A program made the translations under genes and the position numbers. From SLRI01 sp942491185 (GTDB taxonomy: Bacteria > Pseudomonadota > Alphaproteobacteria > Geminicoccales > Geminicoccaceae), in NCBI GenBank assembly GCA_942491185.1, contig CALOAB010000018.1:1-64000 (forward strand): a stretch of 64,000 bases of DNA, given 5' to 3'. Under the pieces are notes generated by a model. That model saw only the letters and a program-made list of their open reading frames with translations, was not told the origin of the DNA and did not search any database. Every line of letters begins with the position of its first letter. Within the stretch, counting starts at the first letter, position 1. Positions 37,391-46,598 of the stretch are shown piece after piece.

Positions 37391-38297
37391 CCTCACGACG
37401 CGGGTCCGCGAGCACGAGCTCTGGTGGAGCCTGAAGCGCCACCCCTCGGCGATCGTGGCGCTCGTGCTGCTGGCGCTGCTGCTGCTCAGCGCCTTCGCAG
37501 CCCCCCTGATCACGCCCCAGGACCCTTATGATCTGAGCGCGCTCGAGCTGATGAATGCCGAGCTGCCGCCGATCTGGGAGGCATACGGCCGCTGGCCCTA
37601 TCTGCTCGGCACCGACGTGCAGGGCCGCGACATCCTCTCCGCCATCCTCTACGGCTCGCGCATCTCGCTGATCATCGGCTTCGCCTCGGTCCTGCTGTCG
37701 CTCGCCGTCGGCCTCTCGCTCGGCCTCATCGCCGGCTACGCGGGCGGGCGGATCGACAACGCCATCATGCGCGTCGGCGACGTGCTGCTGTCGATGCCCT
37801 ACATCCTGATCGCCATCCTGATCAGCGCCATGGCGCGCGAGGCCCTGCCGCCCGGCATGCGCGATGTCCTGGCCGCACCGATCCTGGTGGTCGCCATCGC
37901 CATTCCGTCCTGGGTGCAATACGCCCGGACGGTGCGCGCCTCGACCATGGTCGAGTCCGGCAAGGAATACGTCCAGGCGGCGCGGCTGATCCGCGTCCGC
38001 TCCTGGCGCATCCTCCTCACCCACATCCTGCCCAACACGCTGACGCCCATCATGGTGGCGGCCACGCTCAATTTCGGCCTCGCCATCCTGTCCGAGGCCA
38101 CCTTGAGCTTTCTCGGCGTCGGCATGCCGCCCGACCAGCCGTCGCTGGGCACGCTGATCCGCTTCGGCAACGAGTTCCTGTTCTCCGGGCTCTGGTGGAT
38201 CGTCGTCTTCCCGGCGCTGCAGCTCTGCCTGATCGTCGTCTCGGTCAATCTGATCGGCGACTGGCTGCGCGACGCCCTCAACCCCAAGCTACGCTGA
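37380..38297 (+). CDS. Peptide-type ABC permease (DppC-like)
   Basis: 305 residues from ATG 37380, overlapping the DppB-like gene. N-terminal helix AIVALVLLALLLLSAFAAPL, the family phrase LLGTDVQGRDILSAILYGSR, and the EAA-like loop AARLIRVRSWRILLTHILPN. Partner of the DppB-like protein in the same importer. Confidence 0.93.
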   Translation: MAVSLTTRVREHELWWSLKRHPSAIVALVLLALLLLSAFAAPLITPQDPYDLSALELMNAELPPIWEAYGRWPYLLGTDVQGRDILSAILYGSRISLIIGFASVLLSLAVGLSLGLIAGYAGGRIDNAIMRVGDVLLSMPYILIAILISAMAREALPPGMRDVLAAPILVVAIAIPSWVQYARTVRASTMVESGKEYVQAARLIRVRSWRILLTHILPNTLTPIMVAATLNFGLAILSEATLSFLGVGMPPDQPSLGTLIRFGNEFLFSGLWWIVVFPALQLCLIVVSVNLIGDWLRDALNPKLR

Positions 38298-38304
38298 GGC
38301 CCCC

Positions 38305-39501
38305 ATGACCAGCGGTAACGCGCTCCTGACCAATGTCCGGCCGATGGCCGGCCCGATGACCGACGTGCTGATCCTGGACGGCCGGTTCGCCGCGCCCGGC
38401 ACGCCAGCGCCAGAAGGGATCGAGACCATCGACGGGCTCGGCTGCATCCTGGCGCCGGGGCTGGTCGAGGCGCACACCCACCTCGACAAGTCGCTGCTCG
38501 GCCTGCCCTGGTACAAGAACGAGGTCGGCCCGCGGCTGATCGACAAGATCGACAACGAGCGACGGGTCAAGGTGGCGCTCGACATCGACCCGGCACGCCA
38601 GAGCGAGCGCCAGGCGATCCTCTCCGCCGCCAAGGGCTCGACCCATATCCGCAGCCATGTCGACGTCGACACCGAGCACGGTCTCAAGGGCATCGAGGGC
38701 GTCATGGCGACCCGGGACAAGCTCAAAGACCTGATCATGATCGAGCTCGTGGCCTTCCCGCAATCCGGGCTGATGATCCGCTCAGGGACCGCCGAGCTGA
38801 TGGATGCGGCGATGCAGGCCGGCTGCGAGGTGGTGGGCGGGCTCGATCCGTGCGGCATCGACCGCGATCCCAAGGGCCAGCTCGACGTCGTCTTCGGCCT
38901 CGCCCAGCGCTACGGCAAGCCGGTCGACATCCACCTGCACGAGCGGGGCGAGCTCGGCGGCTTCTCCATGGAGCTGATCATCGAGCGCACGGCAGCGCTC
39001 GGCATGCAGGGCAAGGTCACGATCAGCCACGCCTTCTGCCTCGGCATGCCCGACCGCGTTTGTGTGGCCGAGCTGACCGAGCAGCTGGCGAAGAACCAGA
39101 TCCACATCATGACGACCGGCCCCTCGGGCACGCCCTGCCCCGCGGTCAAGGAGCTGCGCGCCGCCGGCGTGGTCGTCTGCTCGGGCTCCGACGGCATTCG
39201 CGACACCTGGGGGCCGTACGGCAATGCCGACATGCTCGAGCGCGCCATGTTCCTCGGCCAGCGCAACAATCTGCGGCGCGACGACGAGGTGGCGATCGCC
39301 TTCGACATCTGCACCCATGGCGGTGCCGCGGTCATGGCGCTCGACGGCTACGGCATCGAGCCCGGCTGCAACGCCGATCTCGTCCTGCTCGAGGGCGAGA
39401 CCCTGGCCGAGGCCGTGGCCAACCGGGCGCCGCGGCCGCTGGTCATGAAGGGTGGCCGGGTGACCGCCGAGCGCGGCGAGTGCGTGCTCGAGGCGCCATG
39501 A
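38305..39501 (+). CDS. Metal-dependent amidohydrolase, cytosine-deaminase-like
   Basis: 398 residues. Amidohydrolase superfamily barrel with HTHLDKSLLG (first metal pair), a D-H pair DIHLHERGE, VTISHAFCLGMPD, and SGSDGIRDTWGPYGNADML (metal Asp region), all as in CodA-type deaminases. Expected substrates are amino- or oxo-substituted N-heterocycles such as cytosine, isocytosine, creatinine or related rings; which one is unknown. Encoded inside an ABC importer operon, so the imported solute is likely its substrate or precursor. The next gene starts within its stop (ATGA). Confidence 0.87.
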   Translation: MTSGNALLTNVRPMAGPMTDVLILDGRFAAPGTPAPEGIETIDGLGCILAPGLVEAHTHLDKSLLGLPWYKNEVGPRLIDKIDNERRVKVALDIDPARQSERQAILSAAKGSTHIRSHVDVDTEHGLKGIEGVMATRDKLKDLIMIELVAFPQSGLMIRSGTAELMDAAMQAGCEVVGGLDPCGIDRDPKGQLDVVFGLAQRYGKPVDIHLHERGELGGFSMELIIERTAALGMQGKVTISHAFCLGMPDRVCVAELTEQLAKNQIHIMTTGPSGTPCPAVKELRAAGVVVCSGSDGIRDTWGPYGNADMLERAMFLGQRNNLRRDDEVAIAFDICTHGGAAVMALDGYGIEPGCNADLVLLEGETLAEAVANRAPRPLVMKGGRVTAERGECVLEAP

Positions 39502-40949
39502 GCACAGCCGGCCCGACCCTGCTCACCGCCCGCTGGCTGATCGGCCACACGGGCGGCCGCCACCAGATCCTGGAGCGGGGCGAGCTGGTCATCGAGCGGG
39601 ACCGCGTCGTCTTCGTCGGCCACGACTTCAAAGGCGAGGTGGCGGAGCGCATGGATTTCGGCGAGGCCGTCATCTCGCCGGGCTTCGTCGACCTCGACGC
39701 GTTGAGCGACCTCGACACCACCATCCTCGGCATCGACAGCGGCCCGGCGGCACGAACCGGCCGGATCTGGCCGCGCAGCTACATCGAGCGCGGCCCGTAC
39801 GAGATGTACAGCGCCGAAGAGCTGGCCTTTCAGAAGCGCTTCGCCTTCGCCCAGCTGATCCGCAACGGCATCACCACCGCCCTGCCCATTGCGTCGCTCT
39901 TCTACCGCGAATGGGGCGAGACGGTGGCCGAGTTCGAGGCCGCCGCCACGGCCGCGGCAGAGCTCGGCCTGCGCGTCTATCTCGGTCCCGCCTACCGCAC
40001 CGGTGGCCAGGTGGTGGAGCCCGACGGCAGCATCGGCACGGTCTTCGACGAGCCGCGCGGCATGGCCGGCCTCGATGACGCCATCGCCTTCTGCCGCCGG
40101 CACGAGAACAGCGCCGGCGGCTTGGTGCGCACCATGCTGGCACCCGATCGGATCGAGACCTGCACGCCCGAGCTGCTGCGCCGCTCGGCCGCGGCAGCCC
40201 GCGATCTCGACGTTCCCATCCGCCTGCATTGCTGCCAGTCCGTGACCGAGCTCGAGATCGTCCGCCGGCTGCACGGCTGCACGCCGCCCGAGTGGCTGCG
40301 CGACCTGGGCTTCTTGTCCGAGCACGCCCTCCTGCCGCACGCCGCGCACGTCTCCGGCGACGATCTCGCCATCATCCGCGATGGCGGTGCGGCCATCGTG
40401 CACTGCCCGCTGGTCGCCGCCCGGCATGGCGGCGCCATCCGCTCGTTCGCGAGCTACAAGGCGATGGGCCAGAGGATCGGGCTCGGCACCGACACCTGGC
40501 CGCCCGACATGATCTCGAACATGCAGCTGGGCCTGATGGTCTGCCGCATCGTCGAGGCGGACGCGCTCGGCTGCCGCAGCGATGACTATTTCGATGCCGC
40601 CACGCTGGGCGGTGCCGACGCGCTGCGCCGTCCCGATCTCGGCCGGTTGCAGCCGGGTGCCAAGGCCGATATCGCGGTGATCGATCTTTCGCGGACGCTG
40701 CAAACGACCGATCCGATCCAGACGCTGATGACCGGCACCAGCGGCCGCGACGTGACCACGGTCTTCATCGATGGGCGCTTGGTCATGCAGGACCGCAAGA
40801 TCCCGGGCTTCGACGAGACGGCGGCAGCGAGGCAGGCGCAGGCGCAATTCGATGGCCTGATTGCCCGCTATCCGGACCGCACCATGGGTCACCCGCCGGT
40901 CGCCGACATCTTCCACAGCAGCTATCCGAGACGCGCCCGCGATGGCTGA
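39498..40949 (+). CDS. Amidohydrolase-family protein (chlorohydrolase-like), atypical metal site
   Basis: 483 residues from ATG 39498, overlapping the previous stop. Amidohydrolase fold: FGEAVISPGFVDLDALSDLD, RLHCCQSVTELE, LPHAAHVSGDD, IVHCPLVAARHGG, GLGTDTWPPDMISNMQ. The strand that normally carries the HxH metal pair reads VDLDALSDLD, so both histidines are replaced. The later His/Asp residues remain (HCCQS, HAAHV, GTDTW). It may hold a single metal or a non-canonical site. Substrate unknown; expected to act in sequence with the CodA-like enzyme. Confidence 0.82.
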   Translation: MSTAGPTLLTARWLIGHTGGRHQILERGELVIERDRVVFVGHDFKGEVAERMDFGEAVISPGFVDLDALSDLDTTILGIDSGPAARTGRIWPRSYIERGPYEMYSAEELAFQKRFAFAQLIRNGITTALPIASLFYREWGETVAEFEAAATAAAELGLRVYLGPAYRTGGQVVEPDGSIGTVFDEPRGMAGLDDAIAFCRRHENSAGGLVRTMLAPDRIETCTPELLRRSAAAARDLDVPIRLHCCQSVTELEIVRRLHGCTPPEWLRDLGFLSEHALLPHAAHVSGDDLAIIRDGGAAIVHCPLVAARHGGAIRSFASYKAMGQRIGLGTDTWPPDMISNMQLGLMVCRIVEADALGCRSDDYFDAATLGGADALRRPDLGRLQPGAKADIAVIDLSRTLQTTDPIQTLMTGTSGRDVTTVFIDGRLVMQDRKIPGFDETAAARQAQAQFDGLIARYPDRTMGHPPVADIFHSSYPRRARDG

Positions 40950-41910
40950 GCCGGTGCTCGACATCAAGAACCTCCGGGTCGAGTTCCCGACGCGAACCGG
41001 TCTGCTGACCGCGGTCGACGACATCTCGCTCAGCATCGCGCCGGGCGAGATCCTGGGCGTCGTCGGCGAGAGTGGTGCCGGCAAGTCGATGACCGGCATG
41101 GCGGTGCTGGGCCTGCTCGAGCCGCCGGGGCGCATCGCGTCGGGCGAGATCCGCATCGGCGGCGAGCGCATCGACCAGCTGGACGAGGCCGGGCTGCAGA
41201 AGGTCCGCGGCCGGCGCATCGGCGCCATCTTCCAGGACCCGCTGACCAGCCTGCACCCGCTCTTCTCGATCGGCGACCAGCTGATCGAGACCATCCGCTT
41301 CCATCTCGCGCTCGGCAAGGACGCCGCCCGCGGCCGGGCGCTGGACCTGCTGCGCGAGGTCGGCATCCCCGGTGCCGAGAGCCGCATCGACCACTTCCCG
41401 CACCAGTTCTCTGGCGGCATGCGCCAGCGCGTGGTCATTGCACTCGCCCTTTCCGCCGATCCTGAGCTGATCATCGCGGACGAGCCCACGACCGCGCTCG
41501 ACGTCTCGATCCAGGCGCAGATCACCGCCCTCCTGAAGCGGCTCTGCCGCGAGCACGGCACCGCCGTGATGCTGGTCACCCACGACATGGGCGTGATCGC
41601 CGAGACGGCCGACCGGGTGGCGGTCATGTATGCCGGCCGGATCGCCGAGATCGGCCCGGTGGCCGAGGTCGTGCGCCAGCCGCGCCACCCCTACACCAAG
41701 GGCCTGATGGGCTCGATTCCGAGCCTGCGGCGCGATGTCGAGGAGCTGACCCAGATCGACGGCAGCATGCCGAGGCTCAACGCCATCCCCACCGGCTGCG
41801 CCTTCAACCCGCGCTGCGACCATGCCGGACCCCGTTGCCGAAGCGATCGGCCGAGCCTCGCCGAGGGCCGGGTCGCCTGCTGGCTCGAGCAGGGAGGCGT
41901 TGGCGCATGA
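40942..41910 (+). CDS. Peptide-type ABC ATP-binding protein (DppD-like)
   Basis: 322 residues from ATG 40942, overlapping the amidohydrolase gene. Walker A GESGAGKS, FQDPLTSLHP Q-loop, signature FSGGMRQRVVIALAL, Walker B ELIIADEPTTALD, His switch VTHDMGVIAE, and the C-terminal oligopeptide-ABC domain with Cys motif GCAFNPRCDHAGPRC. One of two ATPases of this importer. Confidence 0.93.
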   Translation: MAEPVLDIKNLRVEFPTRTGLLTAVDDISLSIAPGEILGVVGESGAGKSMTGMAVLGLLEPPGRIASGEIRIGGERIDQLDEAGLQKVRGRRIGAIFQDPLTSLHPLFSIGDQLIETIRFHLALGKDAARGRALDLLREVGIPGAESRIDHFPHQFSGGMRQRVVIALALSADPELIIADEPTTALDVSIQAQITALLKRLCREHGTAVMLVTHDMGVIAETADRVAVMYAGRIAEIGPVAEVVRQPRHPYTKGLMGSIPSLRRDVEELTQIDGSMPRLNAIPTGCAFNPRCDHAGPRCRSDRPSLAEGRVACWLEQGGVGA

Positions 41911-42857
41911 GCGGCTTTCCGTTGCTCGAGGTGAGCGGGCTCGAGCGCCGCTTCGATGTCTCCGCACCCTGGCTCAACCGGGTGATCGAGCGCCGGCCGC
42001 GGCAGATCCTCAAGGCCGTCGACGGGGTCAGTTTTGCCATCGAGCGCGGCCAGACCCTGGCCCTGGTCGGTGAGAGCGGCTGCGGCAAGTCGACCATCGC
42101 CAAGCTGGTGGTCGGGCTCTACCCGCCGAGCGGTGGTGCCATCACCTTTCGCGGCGACGAGCGCCGGGTGCAGATGATCTTCCAGGACCCGTTCGCCAGC
42201 CTCAACCCGCGCTGGCGGGTGGCGCGCATCGTGGCCGAGCCGATCCGCACGCTCGAGCCCGGCCGCGGCGACGACGCGGTGCTGGCCCGGGTCGACGAGC
42301 TGCTCGAGACCGTCGGGCTCAACGCCGGCGACGGTGCCAAGTACCCGCACGAGTTCTCAGGCGGCCAGCGCCAGCGCATCTCGATCGCCCGGGCGCTCGC
42401 CGGCGAGCCCGAGTTCCTGGTCTGCGACGAGCCCACCTCGGCCCTCGACGTCTCGGTCCAGGCGCAGATCCTCAACCTGATGAAGCGGCTGCAGCGGCAG
42501 TTTCGCCTCACCTACCTCTTCATCAGCCACGACCTCTCCGTCGTCCGCCACATGGCCGACGTCATCGCCGTCATGTATCTCGGCCGCATCGTCGAGATGG
42601 CGCCCACGGCCGAGCTCTTTGCCGCCCCGCGCCACCCCTATACCCGTCTCCTGCTCGAGACGATCCCCGACCTCGAGGCACCCAAGCGCGACCGCACGCC
42701 CATGGCGGGCGAGGTGCCGAGCCCCATCGACCCGCCCGAGGGCTGCGCGTTCCATCCCCGCTGCCCGCTCGCGTTTGAGCGCTGCAAGGCGGAGCGGCCG
42801 ACACTCAGCGCCGGGCCGCACGCGGCTGCCTGCTTCGCCACCGAGGCTTCGGCCTAA
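41907..42857 (+). CDS. Peptide-type ABC ATP-binding protein (DppF-like)
   Basis: 316 residues from ATG 41907 (ATGA overlap with the DppD-like gene). Walker A GESGCGKST, FQDPFASLNPRWRV, signature FSGGQRQRISIARAL, Walker B FLVCDEPTSALD, ISHDLSVVRHMAD, and the C-terminal motif GCAFHPRCPLAFERC. Last gene of the operon; its TAA stop lies in the arm of the long inverted repeat that follows. Confidence 0.93.
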   Translation: MSGFPLLEVSGLERRFDVSAPWLNRVIERRPRQILKAVDGVSFAIERGQTLALVGESGCGKSTIAKLVVGLYPPSGGAITFRGDERRVQMIFQDPFASLNPRWRVARIVAEPIRTLEPGRGDDAVLARVDELLETVGLNAGDGAKYPHEFSGGQRQRISIARALAGEPEFLVCDEPTSALDVSVQAQILNLMKRLQRQFRLTYLFISHDLSVVRHMADVIAVMYLGRIVEMAPTAELFAAPRHPYTRLLLETIPDLEAPKRDRTPMAGEVPSPIDPPEGCAFHPRCPLAFERCKAERPTLSAGPHAAACFATEASA

Positions 42858-42980
42858 AGCACCTTCAGGGTGACCGCATACGTCGTCAGGCTGCGGACGA
42901 TCGGTGTTCACGTAGGTTGGACTACGCTGCGCGCCGATCGCCTTGCCTTTCTCGTTTCCGGTCACCCTGAGAATGCTTTA
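42855..42980. repeat. Long inverted repeat between convergent importer operons
   Basis: Arms of about 22 bases (42855-42876 and 42958-42980), TAAAGCACCTTCAGGGTGAC against complement TAAAGCATTCTCAGGGTGAC, three mismatches, separated by about 80 bases with further palindromy (ACGATCGG/CCGATCG). Each arm begins with the TAA stop of the gene running into it. Likely a bidirectional terminator or REP-like unit. Confidence 0.7.
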
Positions 42981-43784
42981 GCTGCTCGGCCACGCCAAGC
43001 GCCGCTGCTCGCGCCAGGGCACGAGGCCGGTCGGCACGGCGGCCACCAGTGCCCGCGTGTAGGGGTGCGACGGCTGCCGCCAGAGCGCATCGCCCGTGCC
43101 ACGCTCGACGACCCGGCCCCGATGCAGCACCACCGCCGCGTCGGCCAGGCGCTGGACCACGCCCAGATCGTGGCTGATGAAGAGCACGCCAAGGCCGCGG
43201 GTCGCCTTCAGCTTGACGAGGAGGTTGAGCACTTGCGCGCGGACCGAGACGTCGAGCGATGCCACCGGCTCGTCGCAGACCAGGATCGAGGGCCGGCTCG
43301 CCAGTGCCCGGGCGATGGCTGCACGCTGCAGCTGACCGCCGGAAAGCTCGGCGGGAAAGCGCGTGGCGAGCTCGGGCGCCAGGCCCACGGCCGCCATCAG
43401 CTCGTCGATCTGCACCAGCAACTGAGCGCGGCTGAGCCGCTGGTGGAGCTTGAGCGAGAATGCGATGGCCTTGCCGATGCGGCGGCCGGGGTTGAAGCTC
43501 GCCAGCGGGTCCTGGAACACCATCTGGACAGCGCGCCGGGTGACCCGTCCGACCCGCCCCTGCGCATCCATGAGCGGCTGGCCGTCGAGGGTCACCGTCC
43601 CGTCGTCCGGCCGGTCGAGCCCGGTGGCGATCCGCGCGATGGTCGTCTTGCCCGACCCGCTCTCGCCGACCAGCCCAAGGATCTCGCCCGGCCGGACCTC
43701 GAGATCGACACCGTCCACGGCCAACAGGGCGCTCCGGCCCCGGCCGAACCTGCGGACGATCCGCTCCAGCCGAAGCCCGCTCAA
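42978..43784 (-). CDS. Peptide-type ABC ATP-binding protein (second system, DppF-like)
   Basis: 268 residues. Walker A GESGSGKTT, FQDPLASFNP, signature LSGGQLQRAAIARAL, Walker B ILVCDEPVASLD, ISHDLGVVQRLAD. It lacks the Cys-rich C-terminal extension of the other DppF-like protein. Last gene of the leftward second importer operon; its start overlaps the preceding gene by 4 bases. Confidence 0.92.
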   Translation of the reverse strand: MSGLRLERIVRRFGRGRSALLAVDGVDLEVRPGEILGLVGESGSGKTTIARIATGLDRPDDGTVTLDGQPLMDAQGRVGRVTRRAVQMVFQDPLASFNPGRRIGKAIAFSLKLHQRLSRAQLLVQIDELMAAVGLAPELATRFPAELSGGQLQRAAIARALASRPSILVCDEPVASLDVSVRAQVLNLLVKLKATRGLGVLFISHDLGVVQRLADAAVVLHRGRVVERGTGDALWRQPSHPYTRALVAAVPTGLVPWREQRRLAWPSS

Positions 43785-44773
43785 GAAGCTGCCTCCGCGG
43801 CCCGCCAGCAGGCGACGCGGCGGCCTTCGATATCTTCCAGCATTGGCCGCTCTCGCCAGCAGCGGGCGATGGCGAGCGGGCAGCGCGGCGCGAACGCACA
43901 GCCCTCTGCCGGTGGTGGCCCGCTCGCCACGACCGGCTCGGAAAACGGTGTGTCGTCGCGCGCGTGCCCCGCTGGCGCGAACGGCAAGGCCGAGCCGGCG
44001 AGCGCCTGGCCATAAGGGTGCAGCGGTCGCTCGACCAGCAGCCGCGCCGGGCCGCTCTCGACGACCCGGCCGGCATGGACGAGCGCGATGTCGTCGCCGA
44101 CGGCACCGGCGACAGCGAGATCGTGGGTGACCAGGACCAGCCCCATGCCGGTCGCATCGACCAGGCCCAGGAGAAGGTCGAGGATCTGCGCCTGGGTCAT
44201 CGCATCGAGCGCCGTCGTCGGCTCGTCGGCGAGCAGCAGTGCGGGCTCGCCGGCCAGCGCTGCGGCAATCGCCACGCGCTGCTTCTGGCCGCCCGAGAGC
44301 TGGTGCGGATAGGCCAGCACCCGGCGCTCCGGCGCGTCGATGCCGACCCGCTCGAGCAGCTTCAGGCTGACCCGACGCGCTTGATGCCGGCTCAGCTGGC
44401 GATGCGCCCGCACCACCTCGTCGAGCTGGGTGCCGATCCGCAGCACCGGATTGAGGCTGAGCCCCGGATGCTGGAAGATCATCCCCACCCGACGCCCGGC
44501 GAGACCTTCGCGGTCGGCCCCTGCTGCCAGGTAGTCGGTCGTATCCGGCGGCAATCGGAGGCTGCCGCGCACCCTCGCGGTCGCCGCCAGCAGGCCAGCG
44601 ATCGCCAGGAGAATGCTGCTCTTGCCCGACCCGCTCTCGCCGATCACCGCCAGCACCCGGCCACGCGCCAGGTCGAGATCGACGCCGCTCACCACCTCCT
44701 GCCAGCCGCCGCCCGGCTGCGGAAACGCGATCTCCAGGCCGCGCAGCTCGAGCAGCTTCGGCCGGTCCATCAA
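43781..44773 (-). CDS. Peptide-type ABC ATP-binding protein (second system, DppD-like)
   Basis: 330 residues. Walker A GESGSGKSS, FQHPGLSLNPVLRIG, signature LSGGQKQRVAIAAAL, Walker B LLLADEPTTALD, VTHDLAVAGAVGD, and a C-terminal GCAFAPRCPLAIARC motif. Overlaps both neighbours by 4 bases, so the ATPases and the DppC-like permease are translated as a unit. Confidence 0.92.
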   Translation of the reverse strand: MMDRPKLLELRGLEIAFPQPGGGWQEVVSGVDLDLARGRVLAVIGESGSGKSSILLAIAGLLAATARVRGSLRLPPDTTDYLAAGADREGLAGRRVGMIFQHPGLSLNPVLRIGTQLDEVVRAHRQLSRHQARRVSLKLLERVGIDAPERRVLAYPHQLSGGQKQRVAIAAALAGEPALLLADEPTTALDAMTQAQILDLLLGLVDATGMGLVLVTHDLAVAGAVGDDIALVHAGRVVESGPARLLVERPLHPYGQALAGSALPFAPAGHARDDTPFSEPVVASGPPPAEGCAFAPRCPLAIARCWRERPMLEDIEGRRVACWRAAEAAS

Positions 44774-45578
44774 CGCCGGCTCCCGAGGCCCAGCCGGGCG
44801 GCGAGGCCGTCGCCGCTCAGGCTGACGGCGATCACGGTGAGCGCCACGCAGATTCCGGGCAGCACGACCAGCCAGGGGGCGGTGCGGATCAGCGCCCGCC
44901 CATTGGCGATCATGCCGCCCCAGCTCACCAGGTTGGGATCGCCGAGGCCGAGAAAGGCCAGCGCGCTCTCGACCAGAACGGCCTCACCGACGGTCACCCC
45001 GATCAGCGCCACGACCGGCTGCAGGGCCCCCGGCAGGACCTCGACGAAGGCGATCGAGAGCGGGGCCATGCCGGCGATCCGCGCCGCGTCGACATAGTCC
45101 AGCGTCTTCACCCGCAGCACCTCGGCGCGCACCAGCCGCGCTGCCGGCGGCCAGGACGAGATGGCGATGGCGAGCACCACATTGCCGGCCGAGGCGCCCA
45201 ACACGCCGACCAGCGCCAGCGCCAGGAGAAAGGTCGGCACCGTCTGGAAGGCCTCGGTCACCCGCATCAGGGCCTCGTCGATGAGCCCGCCCCTGAAGCC
45301 GGCGATCGTGCCGACGACGATACCGATCCCGATCGCCGCTGCAGCCGCCGCGAGCCCGACGGCGAGCGATACCCGGGCGCCATGGACGATGCCGCCAAGC
45401 ACGTCCCTGCCGAGCTGGTCGGTACCCAGGGGGTGGGCGCCATCGGCAAAGGGCGGCAGCAGCGGCCGTGCCACCATGTCGAGCGGATCGCCGGGCGCCA
45501 GCAACGACGCCGTGGCGGCGATGGTACCAGCAGCAAGAGAAGCGTTGCACCAAGCAGCGCTGCGAACCTGCCGGCCAC
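44770..45578 (-). CDS. Peptide-type ABC permease (second system, DppC-like), N-terminal frameshift
   Basis: About 270 residues. The likely start is GTG 45578 (VAGRFAALLGATLLLLL, first helix). The frame then slips near 45540 into SLLAPGDPLDMVARPLLPPF and the family phrase LGTDQLGRDVLGGIVHGARV. The EAA-like loop is AARIAGMAPLSIAFVEVLPG. Apart from the slip, the gene is normal. It follows the DppB-like gene by a few bases. Confidence 0.87.
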
Positions 45579-45583
45579 CGGGA

Positions 45584-46579
45584 TCAGCGCCTTGCCGCCA
45601 GGCCGGCATCGTCCGCCACCCTTGGGTCGAGCCGGCGGTAGAGGAGATCGACCAGGATGTTGACGACGACGACCAGCAGCGTGCCGGCCAGCAGAATGGC
45701 GGCGAGGAGCGGCAGGTCGCGCTGGGTCACCGCCTCGTAGGCGAGGCTGCCGAGGCCCGGGATGGCGAACACCGTCTCGATCACCACACTGCCGCCGAGC
45801 ATGGCGCCGGCCTGCAGGCCGAGCATGGTGACCACCGGCAGCAGGGAGGGCCGCGCCATGTGGTTCATCACGATCCGCCGTGCGGAGAGCCCCCGGGCGC
45901 GGGCCGCCAGGACCCAGAAGCTGCCGGCAGCCTCCAGCATCGCACCACGCATCAGCCGGACATAGAGTGCGAGATAGGTGAGCGAGAGGGTCACCACCGG
46001 CAGGACCAGATGGCGAGCGGTATCGAGGACGCCGGCCAGGCCGCCGGTCTCGGCGCCCAGCGTGGCGATGCCGCCCAGCGGCAGCCAGCGCAGCTTGACC
46101 GCGAAGAGGATGAGCAGCAGCAGGCCGAGCCAGAACCCCGGCATCGCGTTGAGGACCAGGGCACTCGTGGTGATCAGCGCATCCACTGGCCCACCCTGGC
46201 GCCGGGCGGCGATCCCGCCGAGCAACACGCCGAGGCTGGCGGAGAGCAGCACGGCCGAGCCCATCAACAGCAGCGTGTTGCCCAGCCGCTCGAGGATCAG
46301 CGCACCGACCGGCCGCGAGAAGGCGATCGACCAGCCGAGATCGAGCGTGACGAGCCGCAACGCATAGGTGGCAAAGCGCACGGGCCAGCTGTCGCCGAGC
46401 CCATACTGCGCCCGCAGCTCGGCGGCGAAGCCCGGCGCACCACCGCTACCGGTGCCGGCCAGATAGGCATCGACCGCGTCGCCCTCGGCGATCTCGAGCA
46501 GGATGAAGACACCGATCGCCACGAGCACCAGCACCGGCACCGCCTGCAGCAGGCGCCGGGCGAGAAAGCTCAGGTTCAT
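45584..46579 (-). CDS. Peptide-type ABC permease (second system, DppB-like)
   Basis: 331 residues, six predicted helices. LLQAVPVLVLVAIGVFILL at the start, FAAELRAQYGLGDSWPVRF, AARARGLSARRIVMNHMARP as the cytoplasmic coupling loop, and LVDLLYRRLDPRV at the end. Intact. Lies 19 bases after the binding-protein gene. Confidence 0.93.
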   Translation of the reverse strand: MNLSFLARRLLQAVPVLVLVAIGVFILLEIAEGDAVDAYLAGTGSGGAPGFAAELRAQYGLGDSWPVRFATYALRLVTLDLGWSIAFSRPVGALILERLGNTLLLMGSAVLLSASLGVLLGGIAARRQGGPVDALITTSALVLNAMPGFWLGLLLLILFAVKLRWLPLGGIATLGAETGGLAGVLDTARHLVLPVVTLSLTYLALYVRLMRGAMLEAAGSFWVLAARARGLSARRIVMNHMARPSLLPVVTMLGLQAGAMLGGSVVIETVFAIPGLGSLAYEAVTQRDLPLLAAILLAGTLLVVVVNILVDLLYRRLDPRVADDAGLAARR

Positions 46580-46598
46580 GGCACTTGCCGTCGCCCGT

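Noticed and set aside
39348..41627. A 759-codon open frame on the minus strand
   Set aside because: Antisense to amidohydrolase and DppD-like genes with clear motifs; compositionally a shadow.
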